Below, one piece after another: positions 16,667-25,200 of a DNA stretch of 64,000 bases. The notes below the pieces were generated by a model that saw nothing but the letters and a program-made list of their open reading frames with translations, was not told the origin of the DNA and ran no database searches. Position 1 is the first letter of the stretch; each line of letters begins with the position of its first letter. The DNA comes from Flavobacteriales bacterium (GTDB lineage: Bacteria > Bacteroidota > Bacteroidia > Flavobacteriales_F > PHOS-HE28), in the NCBI GenBank assembly GCA_023957375.1, contig JAMLHB010000001.1:1280245-1344244 (forward strand), written 5' to 3'. A program made the position numbers and the translations under genes.

Positions 16667-18631
16667 CTACCGCACCACCTTCACCGCGCGCTTCACCACC
16701 ACCGCGCCGTCCAACATGTACGTGCAGAAGTACGTGCCAGATGCCAGCTTGCTGGTGTTCCACTCGTACGTGTATGCACCGGCTTCAGCCTGCTCCTCGC
16801 GCAACGTGCCCATGGGCTTGCCATCGCTGGTGCTTATGGAAAGGCTCACCTTGCCCGCCTGCGGCACGTAGTACTCCAGCGTGGTGTGGTCCGTAAACGG
16901 ATTGGGCTGGATCACTAAGCGTTGCTCTTGTACGTCTTCGGGCGCGGGTGCATCCTTTGGGTTTCCATTGTCCTGCGGGGCCATACCGGGGTCCGCGGCA
17001 CAGCATTGGGCAAGTTGTTGCTGCATGGCCGCTATGGTGGCCTGTTGCTGCTGATGGCCTTTGACCAGCAGGGAGATCAATCCCTGATAGTTCACCGCCT
17101 TGATGTCCATTTCCGGATAAACCACCTCACCGGTGGAGTCCAGTTCAGCAGGCATGATGGAGGCCACCACCAACTCAGGGAGCGTGGCCTCCACTTCCTG
17201 CGCAACGAAGCCGAATTGTTCACCCGCGGGCAGGCCAAAGCGCTGCCGCGCCGCCGGGCTGTATTGGTATCGCCTTGGGACCAATGCTTCGAGCTTGGCC
17301 AGCACATCAACATCCTGCAAGCTTTCCACGCCGGTCTTGATGGAGGCATCCGAATAAGTGTAGTACTGGGCCGCCATCATGTAGTTCGTGGCACGCACCT
17401 TCCCTTGGAAATATCCTGCCCAACTGTTCGTATCCACCGTGGCGGAACCGAACACGCCGTAGTTGATCAAACCACCCGAGGCCATCGCCCTTACCCCGTA
17501 ATTCACCGTCCCGTTCTTCGCTTCGGCATTCACGCCGTACGCCTGTGCCACGTCAGCCCCATTGTTCAAACCCATGAATGTGCCGCCATACAACAGGGTC
17601 ACATGCCCACTCGTTGCAGATGCCGCCCCCGCCACACCCTGGCTGGCCTTCAGATAGAGGTTCTGGCTGGTACTGCTCGATCCATATACGCCGCGGGAGA
17701 GTTCGTCGTCGGGCAGGCCCGGTTGCGCCTTCCCTGCATTGTCCACCCTTCCCCATACCGCGTTGGCGTATTTCAGTTCCGAGCCACTGCCCGGGTCGGG
17801 TATCACATAGCTGTACATCCCGTTGGTCCAGCCCGCACCATTGGTCCTGAGTTCCATGCGCAATCCGCCCAGGGCCGGACCGTCCAACTGGGAATGGCGG
17901 ATATCCAATTTGTACTGCGGCGGGTTCATCCCGATGCCGATCTTCCAGCTCCTGTCCGGGCAGGTGCCGTTCGATCCCACGGGCTGATAGGCGGTAAGCA
18001 GGTTGGTACCCGAGGAGTTCCAATAGCAGTTGGTGGTGGAGGGCGGCAAATGCCGCCAGTTTACAACCCCTGAATTGTCCACCACCATGTACTTGTCCAA
18101 GGTGTTGGCCTCCGCGCCCGTAGGCAATTGCCGGATGCGCAGGCGGCCGTTGAGGAGATCAACACGTTCGGTGGGGTCCGAACCTGCGGTAAGCCAGTCA
18201 CCGACACCAAAGAACGTCTGGTTGCCGACGCTATCCGGGGTGAACCGGGCAGCCTCCAATCCATTGAGCTGGCCAGCGACTCCGTTGGCTGCGGTATTGT
18301 CCGCGACGAATATGAACTTCAGCCGGTCCGGGCCGGGATGGACCAAGGTGTTGTCGGACCAGGCGATGACCGTGTGATTGCTCGCGCCGCCTTCATCCTT
18401 GAGCCCGAAATAGCTCTGGTCCGACTGCCGGGTAATGGTCATTCCCGACTGCATCCACGGCCGGAAACCTGAATCCTGGAACCCGCCGGCATCGAGATGC
18501 AGCAACGAGAATGGCTGGTTGACCAGCCCACTGGTGAACGCACCAAGCCCCAGATGGCCGCTCAAGTTCAAGGCCGTGTAGCCATTGATCGACCCTGTGG
18601 TGTTCGTACCCATCAAACGCATCCGCTGCAC
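16667..18631 (-). CDS. Tail-fibre-domain (S74 chaperone) protein with T9SS domain; 5' end frameshifted
   Basis: Open frame of 654 residues beginning at a GTG (18631) that is not the true start. Order of parts: N-terminal repeat-rich head also found in the paralogues at 20323 and 22209 (FSLLHLDAGG, GFRPWM, ITRQSDQSYFG, RVDLLNGRLRIRQLPTG); a middle part; a peptidase S74-type intramolecular chaperone region (YTYSDASIKTGVESLQDV, YQYSPAARQRFGLPAGEQFG, FVAQEVEATLPELV, VNYQGLISLLVKGHQQQQ); and a T9SS sorting domain (PNPFTDHTTLEYYV ... SGTYFCTYML). It is the only near-complete copy of this family in the cluster. The signal peptide at 18827 lies in another frame because of one extra A near 18729-18731. 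Likely a surface-attached trimeric fibre when in frame. Confidence 0.8.
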   Translation of the reverse strand: MQRMRLMGTNTTGSINGYTALNLSGHLGLGAFTSGLVNQPFSLLHLDAGGFQDSGFRPWMQSGMTITRQSDQSYFGLKDEGGASNHTVIAWSDNTLVHPGPDRLKFIFVADNTAANGVAGQLNGLEAARFTPDSVGNQTFFGVGDWLTAGSDPTERVDLLNGRLRIRQLPTGAEANTLDKYMVVDNSGVVNWRHLPPSTTNCYWNSSGTNLLTAYQPVGSNGTCPDRSWKIGIGMNPPQYKLDIRHSQLDGPALGGLRMELRTNGAGWTNGMYSYVIPDPGSGSELKYANAVWGRVDNAGKAQPGLPDDELSRGVYGSSSTSQNLYLKASQGVAGAASATSGHVTLLYGGTFMGLNNGADVAQAYGVNAEAKNGTVNYGVRAMASGGLINYGVFGSATVDTNSWAGYFQGKVRATNYMMAAQYYTYSDASIKTGVESLQDVDVLAKLEALVPRRYQYSPAARQRFGLPAGEQFGFVAQEVEATLPELVVASIMPAELDSTGEVVYPEMDIKAVNYQGLISLLVKGHQQQQATIAAMQQQLAQCCAADPGMAPQDNGNPKDAPAPEDVQEQRLVIQPNPFTDHTTLEYYVPQAGKVSLSISTSDGKPMGTLREEQAEAGAYTYEWNTSKLASGTYFCTYMLDGAVVVKRAVKVVR

Positions 18632-18827
18632 ATTGTTCGTGCGCCACTGGATCGGCAGATTCGCCCGCGTCTCAATGGAAAGTGGGATGGTGCTAAACGC
18701 ATCAGCTCCCAGCCATTCGTTAGGTATTTATTGTGTTACCGCCCGGAAGTCTGTTCCAGAATTGGGCGTAACCGGCTTGCGCGGCCACCACGGCCAGGCA
18801 AGCCATCCATGTCCTTCTTGTTCTCAT
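18632..18827 (-). other. Out-of-frame signal-peptide segment of the tail-fibre-like gene
   Basis: From the ATG at 18827 the sequence reads MRTRRTWMACLAVVAAQAG then YAQFWNRLPGGNTINT and a stop. In a second frame the mature part continues as NEWLGADAFSTIPLSIETRA and so on into the main ORF. Removing one A from the AAATA run near 18729-18731 joins the two frames. Either a real null mutation or a single-base sequencing error. Confidence 0.7.
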
Positions 18828-18856
18828 GGTCGTTCGGTATTGAAACGACCGGACCG

Positions 18857-19876
18857 TTACGGCACTACGAACTTCGACGTATGAAGCACCCTGCCACTCT
18901 GCAATTGGATAATGAGCAAGCCAGCCCGTTCCGAGACCTCGATCCGCGCCTCATTGCCTGCATCCGCCTTGGTCCAGGCCACAACCTTGCCTGCCAGATC
19001 CATCACCTTTACCTCAAAATGCCCAACCGGCCAGTGGACCTGGATCGTTCCATGCACCAGGTGCATCCATGGCTTGGGCGCATCGACTTCTATTGCCCCC
19101 AGTCCATGGCATCCTGCATCCAGCGGCACCACCTCCACACCGTCTACCAAGTAGTAGGTGATGTCCGTCCAAGAATTGCCAATGGCGAAACCGTTGGTGA
19201 GGGAATCGGGGTAAAAATTGCCCAAGACCAAGTGGCTATAGGCGCTGTCGGCTACCATGGTTCCCTCCACCATTGTCCAATTCAGGGTGTCTGTTACCGG
19301 CACGGTGGTGCGCAGGTGGGCGTAATTCCTGCACGGGAATAGCGGACCCGTGGTGGTGTACCAAGCGTTGGATGCGGTGGTGAAAAGCATGCCGATGTTG
19401 TCGCACGCTCCACCTCCGTCGATCAGCCAGTAACTACCTCCGTACGCCGGATTGATGCGGAAACGCAATTGGTAGGTGCAACCCACCTCAAGCGGTTCTA
19501 TCAACTCTACCCCAGCGTATTCCCTGTACTCATCCGGGTAACCATCAAAAGCATACAGGCCGATGTAGGCATTGCCCTCCCAAGCATACTGATAGCTCCA
19601 GCCGTTGAGGGGCACGCCCACCAAGGTATCCACGGATTGTAGATCATTCGCGCAGGCGTTGAAGTAGTCCGGGCTATTGAACCAACTGTACCAATGCAAC
19701 GGCCGATCGCCTTCCTGAAAACCGATGGTGTACGGGCAAGTATCCGTTAGCTCAAAACTGGGGTTGGGCACCAGGTTCTGCGCTCCGCAGCGCAGGGTGG
19801 CAACGAGCAACAGGCAGCCAAGGCCGAGGTTCTGCCTTCGGCCCGGCCACCTGTTGTTCTTGGCGCTGGACAGCAT
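18857..19876 (-). CDS. NPSFE-type secreted protein with T9SS domain (unit 1)
   Basis: 339 residues. Signal peptide from the ATG at 19876, mature start QNLVPNPSFELTDTCPYT. The central ~200 residues form a lectin-like or CBM-like beta-sandwich with paired hallmark segments (DYFNAC, YEGNAYIGLYAF-like, LIEPLEVGCTYQLRFRI, LVLGNFYPD, YYLVDGVEVVPL). A shortened T9SS type A domain ends the protein (FEVKVMDLAGKVVAW ... GRVLHTSKFVVP). Paralogous to 20798-21841 and 23233-24231; each is followed by a tail-fibre-like gene on the same strand. A -7-like TAATTTTC lies at 19937-19930. Exported by T9SS; ligand unknown. Confidence 0.85.
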   Translation of the reverse strand: MLSSAKNNRWPGRRQNLGLGCLLLVATLRCGAQNLVPNPSFELTDTCPYTIGFQEGDRPLHWYSWFNSPDYFNACANDLQSVDTLVGVPLNGWSYQYAWEGNAYIGLYAFDGYPDEYREYAGVELIEPLEVGCTYQLRFRINPAYGGSYWLIDGGGACDNIGMLFTTASNAWYTTTGPLFPCRNYAHLRTTVPVTDTLNWTMVEGTMVADSAYSHLVLGNFYPDSLTNGFAIGNSWTDITYYLVDGVEVVPLDAGCHGLGAIEVDAPKPWMHLVHGTIQVHWPVGHFEVKVMDLAGKVVAWTKADAGNEARIEVSERAGLLIIQLQSGRVLHTSKFVVP

Positions 19877-20084
19877 ATGGTTCGTTCGGTTCGTTGTTGC
19901 TTAATGCAACGGTTCCAGTCTTCTTGTGTGAAAATTACAACGCAGCGCACGTTCAACGCGCGTGCCTGTCTTCCCTTGCGGCGGCCGGGAGAGGCCGTTC
20001 ACCGGTCGGTGAACATAGCACAAGGCTACGCCTGGCTATGGAATGGGGGTGCTTGCTCCATGGTGAAGCGGGTTGTGGTTTGTG

Positions 20085-20120
20085 CAAAAAAGAAGGGAGG
20101 CCACCACGGGGCGGCCCTTT
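20085..20120 (-). terminator. Terminator of secreted-protein unit 2
   Basis: Minus strand: AAAGGGCCGCC pairs imperfectly with TGGCCTCCCTT across CCGTGG and is followed by CTTTTTT. It lies just after the GCGCTCT array. Confidence 0.6.
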
Positions 20121-20153
20121 GTGCAACTACCTTGTACAGTCGAAAATTCAGCT

Positions 20154-20209
20154 GCGCTCTGCGCTCTGCGCTCTGCGCTCTGCGCTCTGCGCTCTGCGCT
20201 CTGCGCTCT
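20154..20209. repeat. Tandem heptamer array (GCGCTCT) x8
   Basis: Eight perfect 7-bp units downstream of the truncated tail-fibre-like gene of unit 2 and upstream of its terminator, so probably transcribed in the 3' UTR. Confidence 0.95.
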
Positions 20210-20322
20210 GCGCGACCAGCGGCAGCGTGGCGAAGCGAGAAGATCATTTGTTCAAGCCGCCGGTTCATGTTGTCGAATATACAGGAAGAAATGGTAGCCT
20301 GGTGCTATGGTGGAAAACTTGA

Positions 20323-20769
20323 TCAGCAGGGAACCGGCATGCCCGTGAAGGTGATGGAGCCTGCCCCGAGGTACGAGGGGTTGCTCATCCATGGCCGGTA
20401 GGCCAGGGCCTGTGTGTTCCCTGTGCCACCATCGGCCAGGTGCAGCCGTGAGAACGGCCCCTTCACCGCGCCCAAGAAGGAAGCGTTCGGGGTGATCAGC
20501 GCAAAGCCATCGGCAGGCACGTTGTTGAACGAACCCAGCAGGCCGTATGTGATCTGTGGGTTGATGCGTGCGCGGAAGATGTCCGTGGTGGAGAAGTCGA
20601 TGGGGTAGCTCGCCTTCGTCATCAACCGCAATGGCTGATTGCTGCCACCATCACACCCGAGGTATTGGGTGGTTGTGCTGATGAAATTGCCTCCCGTGTC
20701 CCAATACTGCGCGTTCACCGCGCCGCATGCTCCCAAAAGCAGGGTACATGCCACTGTTCTTGTACTCAT
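20323..20769 (-). pseudogene. Truncated tail-fibre-like protein, N-terminal fragment (unit 2)
   Basis: 148 residues with an intact signal peptide (MSTRTVACTLLLGACGAVNA) and the first ~125 residues of the family head: GPFSRLHLADGGTGNTQALA, YRPWMSNPSYLGAGSITFTG. At that point the paralogues continue (NEDQSYIGQKF), but this copy reads MPVPC and stops. The middle, S74 chaperone and T9SS domain are missing. It could still be expressed as a short periplasmic protein, but without a sorting signal it should not reach the surface. It lies 28 bp downstream of the NPSFE gene of the same unit. Confidence 0.75.
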
Positions 20770-20797
20770 GGTTCTCGTGTATTGCGAAGAACCAGCC

Positions 20798-21841
20798 TTA
20801 ATGGATCACCACGAACTTCTTATGCCAATCCGCTCCATTGCCCCCTTGCACGCGCAGCAGATAAACCCCTTGTGGCCAATGCCCGATGGGTTGCGTGCTA
20901 CTTCCCCTAAAGGCGAACTGCGCCATCAACCGACCCCCTGCATCGTACACCCAACCCATACTGCCCGTATCTGCACCATCCACCTGCAACCACCGCCCCC
21001 CGCCCGATACATGCCCCGTGATGGAACCGCCAACCGGTTCTGGCAGGCCCGTGGCCATGGGGCATTCTCCTGGTGTGGGCGATATACAGATCGCATCATA
21101 CAGGTAGTAGGCCGCCAACGAAGTTTGTCCCGGAGTGAAATGGATCGTGTCGGTATGCGCATCATCGAAAAAGTTGCCCAAAACCATGTAGCGGTAGGCG
21201 CTGTCCGCCACAAAATTACCGCTCACCAGGGTCCAATTGGCCGTATCGGTGATGATGGTGGGGTTGTTCACATGGGCGTAGTTGCGGGGAGTGAACTCAG
21301 GTACCGAGCCGGTGTTGCCACTCCAGATATGCTCCTCCATGGTGAAGAGCACCCCCTGGTTGTTGCTGGCCCAACGCGTCCACCAATAGTTGCCTTCCGT
21401 GGCCAGGTTCACCCAATAGCTCACATAATAGGTCTGCCCCACCACCAGTGGTTCGAGCAGCGGAGCACCCACATGTTCCCGGAAATCATTGGGCTCGAAA
21501 GTGGTCATCCCCACATAAGCATCCCCATCGTGTGCGTATTGCCAGGTGAAGCCATTCCAAGGCACATCCACTAACGTGTCAGCCCCGCCAAGGTCGCCGG
21601 CACAGGCGTGGAAATAATCCGGGCTTTGGTCCCAGCGGTTCCAGAACAACGGACGATCGCCTATGTTGAAACTGGCCGTGTACGGGCAGGTATCCGTTAC
21701 CTCGAAACTCGGGTTGGGTACCAAATTCTGCGCTTCGCAGCGGAGCAAGGCCATGCCCAACAAGCAGACCGCCACGCCGCGGGCAAGCACGGTGCTTGCC
21801 TGGCGAAGGAGGCAACTGTTGGATGCAACAAGGGGCAGCAT
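20798..21841 (-). CDS. NPSFE-type secreted protein with T9SS domain (unit 2)
   Basis: 347 residues. I chose the ATG at 21841, which gives a normal signal peptide ending LLRCEA before QNLVPNPSFEVTDTCPYT; an upstream in-frame start would put the leader in conserved non-coding DNA. Same layout as the unit 1 paralogue: DYFHACAGDLGGADTLVDV, a YAHDGDAYVG strand, LLEPLVVGQTYYVSYWV, YMVLGNFFDD, then a T9SS domain (MGWVYDAGGRLMAQFAF ... GVYLLRVQGG ... KFVVIH). A -7-like TATTTTTC lies at 21893-21886. Paired with the truncated tail-fibre gene 28 bp downstream. Confidence 0.85.
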   Translation of the reverse strand: MLPLVASNSCLLRQASTVLARGVAVCLLGMALLRCEAQNLVPNPSFEVTDTCPYTASFNIGDRPLFWNRWDQSPDYFHACAGDLGGADTLVDVPWNGFTWQYAHDGDAYVGMTTFEPNDFREHVGAPLLEPLVVGQTYYVSYWVNLATEGNYWWTRWASNNQGVLFTMEEHIWSGNTGSVPEFTPRNYAHVNNPTIITDTANWTLVSGNFVADSAYRYMVLGNFFDDAHTDTIHFTPGQTSLAAYYLYDAICISPTPGECPMATGLPEPVGGSITGHVSGGGRWLQVDGADTGSMGWVYDAGGRLMAQFAFRGSSTQPIGHWPQGVYLLRVQGGNGADWHKKFVVIH

Positions 21842-22208
21842 GGCCTGAAGTTCGTGATGACCGGTAAGGTCCGGTCTTCCTGTGTGAAAAATACGATGCT
21901 TCGCGCAGATCGCGGTCAGCATGTCTTCCCTTGCGGCGGCCGGGAGGGGCCTGGGCGATCGAATGATCAGCAGATCAGACGATCAATGCCCCGCGCTCCG
22001 ATGGAGCGCACCTATTTATTGAAGGGTGGTGCTTGCTCCATGGTGAAGCGAATTGAAGGTTGTGGAAAACACAAAAGCCGCAACCCGTGGGGCGCGGCGG
22101 AAAGCAGTACCTTGTTCAGTTGGAAAACTACCTGTGGCCCTGTGGCCCTGTGGCCCTGTGGCCCTGTGGCCCTGTGGCCCTGTGGCCTGTGGCCTGTGGC
22201 CTGTTGGC
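21842..22208. other. Inter-unit region between units 2 and 3
   Basis: No gene. It has the promoter of the unit 2 NPSFE gene, the conserved GGCCGCCGCAAGGGAAGAC and CATGGAGCAAGCACC blocks, a terminator and an octamer array in the same order as at 19877-20322. An AACGCGCAA / TTGCGCGTT inverted repeat sits at 22211-22253, just beyond the array. Confidence 0.75.
22073..22098 (-). terminator. Terminator of secreted-protein unit 3
   Basis: Minus strand: GCCGC pairs with GCGGC around a GC-rich loop, followed by TTTTGTGTTTT. Lies just after the octamer array. Confidence 0.5.
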
Positions 22209-22209
22209 C
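22132..22209. repeat. Tandem array of CTGTGGCC octamers decaying to heptamers
   Basis: Seven CTGTGGCC units (22132-22187) followed by three shorter TGTGGCC/TGTTGGCC units. It abuts the stop of the truncated tail-fibre gene at 22209. Confidence 0.9.
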
Positions 22210-23210
22210 TAACGCGCAAGCCAAGCTTGAAGCTCCTGATCAATTGCGCGTTCATGATGGAACGAATGGATCGGAAATAATAGAGCGTGCAAACGGTGGT
22301 GGAGAGTTTGGGCCGCAGGGTCCGTTATCCTTCGCAGAAGCAGGTTGGCGAGACCCTGCGGGAGTGGAAATGCAGTGGAGACATTGTTGTACACGCCAGG
22401 GTTGAGGCTCCAATCGCAGGTGGTTGGCGGTGGCACCACCGGCAAATGCCTCCACTTCACCACGCCCGTGTTGTCCACCACCATGTATTGGTCCAAGGTA
22501 TTGGCCTCCGGGTCCGTGGGCAATTGCCGGATGCGTACTCGGCCCGTGCGCACATCCAGCCGTTCGGTGGGGTCATCGCCGCCCGCGAAGAAGTCGCCGA
22601 TGCCCACGTTGATGAAATCACGCTCGTCAGGGTAAAGGCGCATGCCCTCAAGGCCTTCCCTGGAGTTCATGCCGGTAGTGGCCGTGCTGTTATAGCTGCT
22701 GGTGAACAGGAACCGCAACCGGTCCCCTTTCCAATTGCCGGGGTTGTCGCTCCACTGGATCACCATGTCGGTCTCCCCGGTACCACCCTCGCCCCGGAAC
22801 TTCTGGCCGATGTAGCTCTGGTCTTCATTGCCGGTAAAGGTGATGCCATTGCGCTGCCACGGCCGGTAGCCCCATTGTTCGGCATTGCCGTATGTGCCGC
22901 CCTCGGCCAGGTGCAGCCTGCTGAAAGGACCTCGCGGCGCTTGGCCCAGGAAGCCGTTGTCCGGGGTGATCAGCGTGAAGCCGTCCGCAGGGATGTTCGG
23001 GAAGGTGTTCAGTGAAGGGTAGGTCATGCGCGGGTTGATGCGCGCACGGAATAAATTGTCCGTACGGAAGTTGATCGGGACGCCATCCGTGGTGCCCAGG
23101 AAATTGGTGGTCCAACTAAGACTGTTGTTTCCGGTGGTCCACCATTGCCCGGAAGCGGTTTTAGTGCATGCCAGGATTGCTGCACATCCTAATATGAAAT
23201 GCGCTTTCAT
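22209..23210 (-). pseudogene. Truncated tail-fibre-like protein (unit 3)
   Basis: 333 residues. Signal peptide MKAHFILGCAAILACTKTAS, then the family head at greater length than in unit 2: RTDNLFRARINPRMTYPSL, GPFSRLHLAEGGTYGNAEQW, RVRIRQLPTDPEANTLDQYM, VVDNTGVVKWRHLP. Similarity to the full-length copy ends soon after CDWSLNPG. The last ~60 residues are novel frame read through junction DNA (ending HHERAIDQELQAWLAR). The S74 chaperone and T9SS domain are missing. The break point differs from that in unit 2, so the deletions were independent. Confidence 0.75.
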
Positions 23211-23232
23211 GTTGGCGTTGTTGCGCCCAACA

Positions 23233-24231
23233 CTACCTGCCCGGCCAGTAGAACCGGGCAGATCCCCTTCCCTCCCTTGACCAAACTATGATTACGTAAA
23301 TCCCTTGGCCCATTACTTCCGATAACTTCACATCCACGGTGCCCTGTGATCCGATGGCTTCCGTTCCGCCCATTAGCCTGCCGGTGACATCAGCCACTTG
23401 AACGTGCAACCGCCCTCCAGGAACCCTGTTCAATCTCAGGCTCCCATCCGCCAATGGAAGGACTTCCAACCCGGTTTCATGGATCCCGGAAGGGCCCACC
23501 TCCACCACGGAAACATCATCGTAGTAATAGTAGCACAAGGGCGCGATCCCGCTGAAGGTATCAATGCCATTCACCTGAGAACTGTCAAGGAACGATCCGA
23601 TGATCATGTACCGCTCACTGCCATTGGCCACGAACGTGTCCACAATGCAAGTCCAATTCGTGGCATCCGTCAAGTATTCGTGTTCGGGGTCCATCAGGTC
23701 CACCTGCGGCGTGAAAGGCAGTGTCCGGAAGTCGTTGACATGGATACTGTCCGGCCCGAAATACGCACTGATCCGGTCGGTGGCCAATGCGTAACCGTCA
23801 GCCCTGCTGTAGCAAAGCGAAACCGCATAAGCCGTACCAGCCTGCAGGTCCTGGAGCAGCCGGACCATGAAGTAATCCTTCGTGTCCGAACTGTTCGCAC
23901 CGTACCATTGGTAGGCCCCTGCGAAGCGCGTACCGGTGCGGGCATATTGCCATCCGGATGCTTGCACATCTGGATCGGCCGGGTCCCACACCACGCCGCA
24001 TTGCCTAGCCAGGTCGTTGTCGTAGATGTCCGGCGTAGCGGTTGACGGGTTGAACCAGGGCGGCGCGGTCATCCGCACGGGGTCGTACGTTCCACAAAGG
24101 GTGGTATCCTCAAAGCTGGGGTTGGGCACCAGGTTCTGTGCCGTCGCCATCGCGGCGAGGGCTGCCGCCACGGCCAAGGGGATGGCACGGGCGGTTTGTA
24201 TGGTTAAGGAGGAAAGGAGTGCGTTGAGCAT
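23233..24231 (-). CDS. NPSFE-type secreted protein with T9SS domain (unit 3)
   Basis: 332 residues from the ATG at 24231 (MLNALLSSLTIQTARAIPLA, cleavage before QNLVPNPSFEDTTLCGTY). Central beta-sandwich as in the paralogues but more diverged: DIYDNDLARQCG, YARTGTRFAGAYQWYG, LLQDLQAGTAYAVSLCY, YMIIGSFLDSSQV, YYYDDVSVVEVGPSGI. T9SS domain: LHVQVADVTGRLMGG ... GQGIYVIIVWS. A -7-like TAACTTTA lies at 24305-24298. The downstream partner is the truncated tail-fibre gene at 22209-23210, 22 bp away. Confidence 0.85.
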   Translation of the reverse strand: MLNALLSSLTIQTARAIPLAVAAALAAMATAQNLVPNPSFEDTTLCGTYDPVRMTAPPWFNPSTATPDIYDNDLARQCGVVWDPADPDVQASGWQYARTGTRFAGAYQWYGANSSDTKDYFMVRLLQDLQAGTAYAVSLCYSRADGYALATDRISAYFGPDSIHVNDFRTLPFTPQVDLMDPEHEYLTDATNWTCIVDTFVANGSERYMIIGSFLDSSQVNGIDTFSGIAPLCYYYYDDVSVVEVGPSGIHETGLEVLPLADGSLRLNRVPGGRLHVQVADVTGRLMGGTEAIGSQGTVDVKLSEVMGQGIYVIIVWSREGRGSARFYWPGR

Positions 24232-24480
24232 GTTATTCTCCTCAAACTGGCCTTCAGGTACAAGCAAACCGATCGGCCGGTCGGTACGCCCGCTCGTTAA
24301 AGTTACGACGCTCCGAGTGAGCGCAAGGCTGCCTGTGCTTGGCAGCATGTCTTCCCTTGCGGCGGCCGGGAGGGGCCAGGGCGATCGGATGATCAACGTC
24401 CCGCGCTCCGCTGGAGCGTACCTATGGCTGGTCAGGTGGTGCGGCTTCCATGGCGAAGCGGGTTGAATTGTGTTGAAAAC

Positions 24481-24509
24481 AAAAACGCCGCAGCCTTTTG
24501 GCCGCAGCG
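24481..24509 (-). terminator. Strong terminator of the lost fourth unit
   Basis: Minus strand CGCTGCGGCC-AAAA-GGCTGCGGCG forms a 10-bp stem (G-U pairs allowed) followed by TTTTTGTTTT. Confidence 0.7.
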
Positions 24510-24544
24510 ATAACCAGTACCTTGTATGGCTGAAAAGCTATCTG

Positions 24545-24688
24545 TTGGCCTGTTGGCCTGTTGGCCTGTTGGCCTGTTGGCCTGTTGGCCTGTTGGCCTG
24601 TTGGCCTGTTGGCCTGTTGGCCTGTTGGCCTGTTGGCCTGTTGGCCTGTTGGCCTGTTGGCCTGTTGGCCTGTTGGCCTGTTGGCCTG
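24545..24688. repeat. Tandem octamer array (TTGGCCTG) x18
   Basis: 144 bp of 18 perfect TTGGCCTG units, the longest array in the window. It sits in the same position relative to the terminator and the conserved CATGAACGCGCAAT tail as the arrays of units 2 and 3. Confidence 0.97.
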
Positions 24689-25065
24689 AAGGCTGAGGCC
24701 CCCAAAGCCTGGCCGTCCTTTGAGTGCCTCAGGGCGTCGGTTGGTGAAACGCGTAAGCCAAGCACGATGCTCCTTTAGGATTGCGCGTTCATGGTGGAAC
24801 GAATGTAACGGAATTTATGTGGAAACCATGGATGGTTGATAAGTCATGCTACCTGGACGCAGGGCCCGCTATGGATCGGAGATTTTGGTTGGCGAGATTC
24901 TGCTGTAGGATTGAACGCAAAGGCAGCATTGAAAACCGCCGGAGGCGGACCGAACGTACTGCACTCGCGAAACACGCGAGCGTGGGCATAAGGGGATGGC
25001 CCGTAGTTCGTGGGGCGCAGATTCGAAGGGCGGAGCTGCTTGTTGTCAACCTATTTCAGAGCAAG

Positions 25066-25200
25066 ACATAGGTTCAAACTCAACGAATTGCCTACCGCGC
25101 GCCGTTTACCGGATCAACCCTAACAACAGACAACGAACAGCTGATCGAGATCGCAGGCTCAACGGGCGGTTCAGACACGATGGCCCTGGTTCCTGGACCG
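25066..25200 (+). repeat. Dispersed ~130-bp non-coding repeat, copy 1
   Basis: Runs from GACATAGGTTCAAACTCAAC through CGCGCGCCGTTTACCGG and ATCGCAGGCTCAACGGGCGG to GATGGCCCTG. It matches the reverse complement of 49160-49292 over most of its length, with small indels. No ORF is shared. It may be an unrecognised mobile repeat or structured RNA. Confidence 0.7.

Larger units (their letters stand above)
19877..20322. other. Inter-unit region: unit 1 promoter, unit 2 terminator, heptamer array
   Basis: No gene. From right to left on the minus strand it has a tail segment beginning CATGAACCGG (20267), an 8-copy GCGCTCT array, a conserved CAAGGTA box, a terminator hairpin, a conserved CATGGAGCAAGC block, a conserved CGGCCGCCGCAAGGGAAGAC block and the promoter of 19876. 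The same order of blocks occurs at 21842-22260 and, in part, at 24232-24800. Confidence 0.75.

Noticed and set aside
20026..20268. 80-codon minus-strand ORF across the GCGCTCT array, with a similar 79-codon one at 22016-22255
   Set aside because: Both start at the conserved CATGAAC block, but the conserved DNA beyond the array is read in different frames in the two copies, so the conservation is not at protein level.
24545..24688. CRISPR array
   Set aside because: Units are 8 bp and contiguous with no spacers; the other arrays (9678, 20154, 22132) are likewise spacerless. No cas genes.
24470..24778. 102-codon ORF with LLACWPVG repeats across the octamer array
   Set aside because: Translation of a simple repeat between a terminator and a promoter region; no start signal or homology to its neighbours' modules in that frame.
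25066..25090. tRNA 3' half (GGTTCAAACTC)
   Set aside because: Resembles a T-loop by a few bases, but no acceptor, D or anticodon arm can be built around it.
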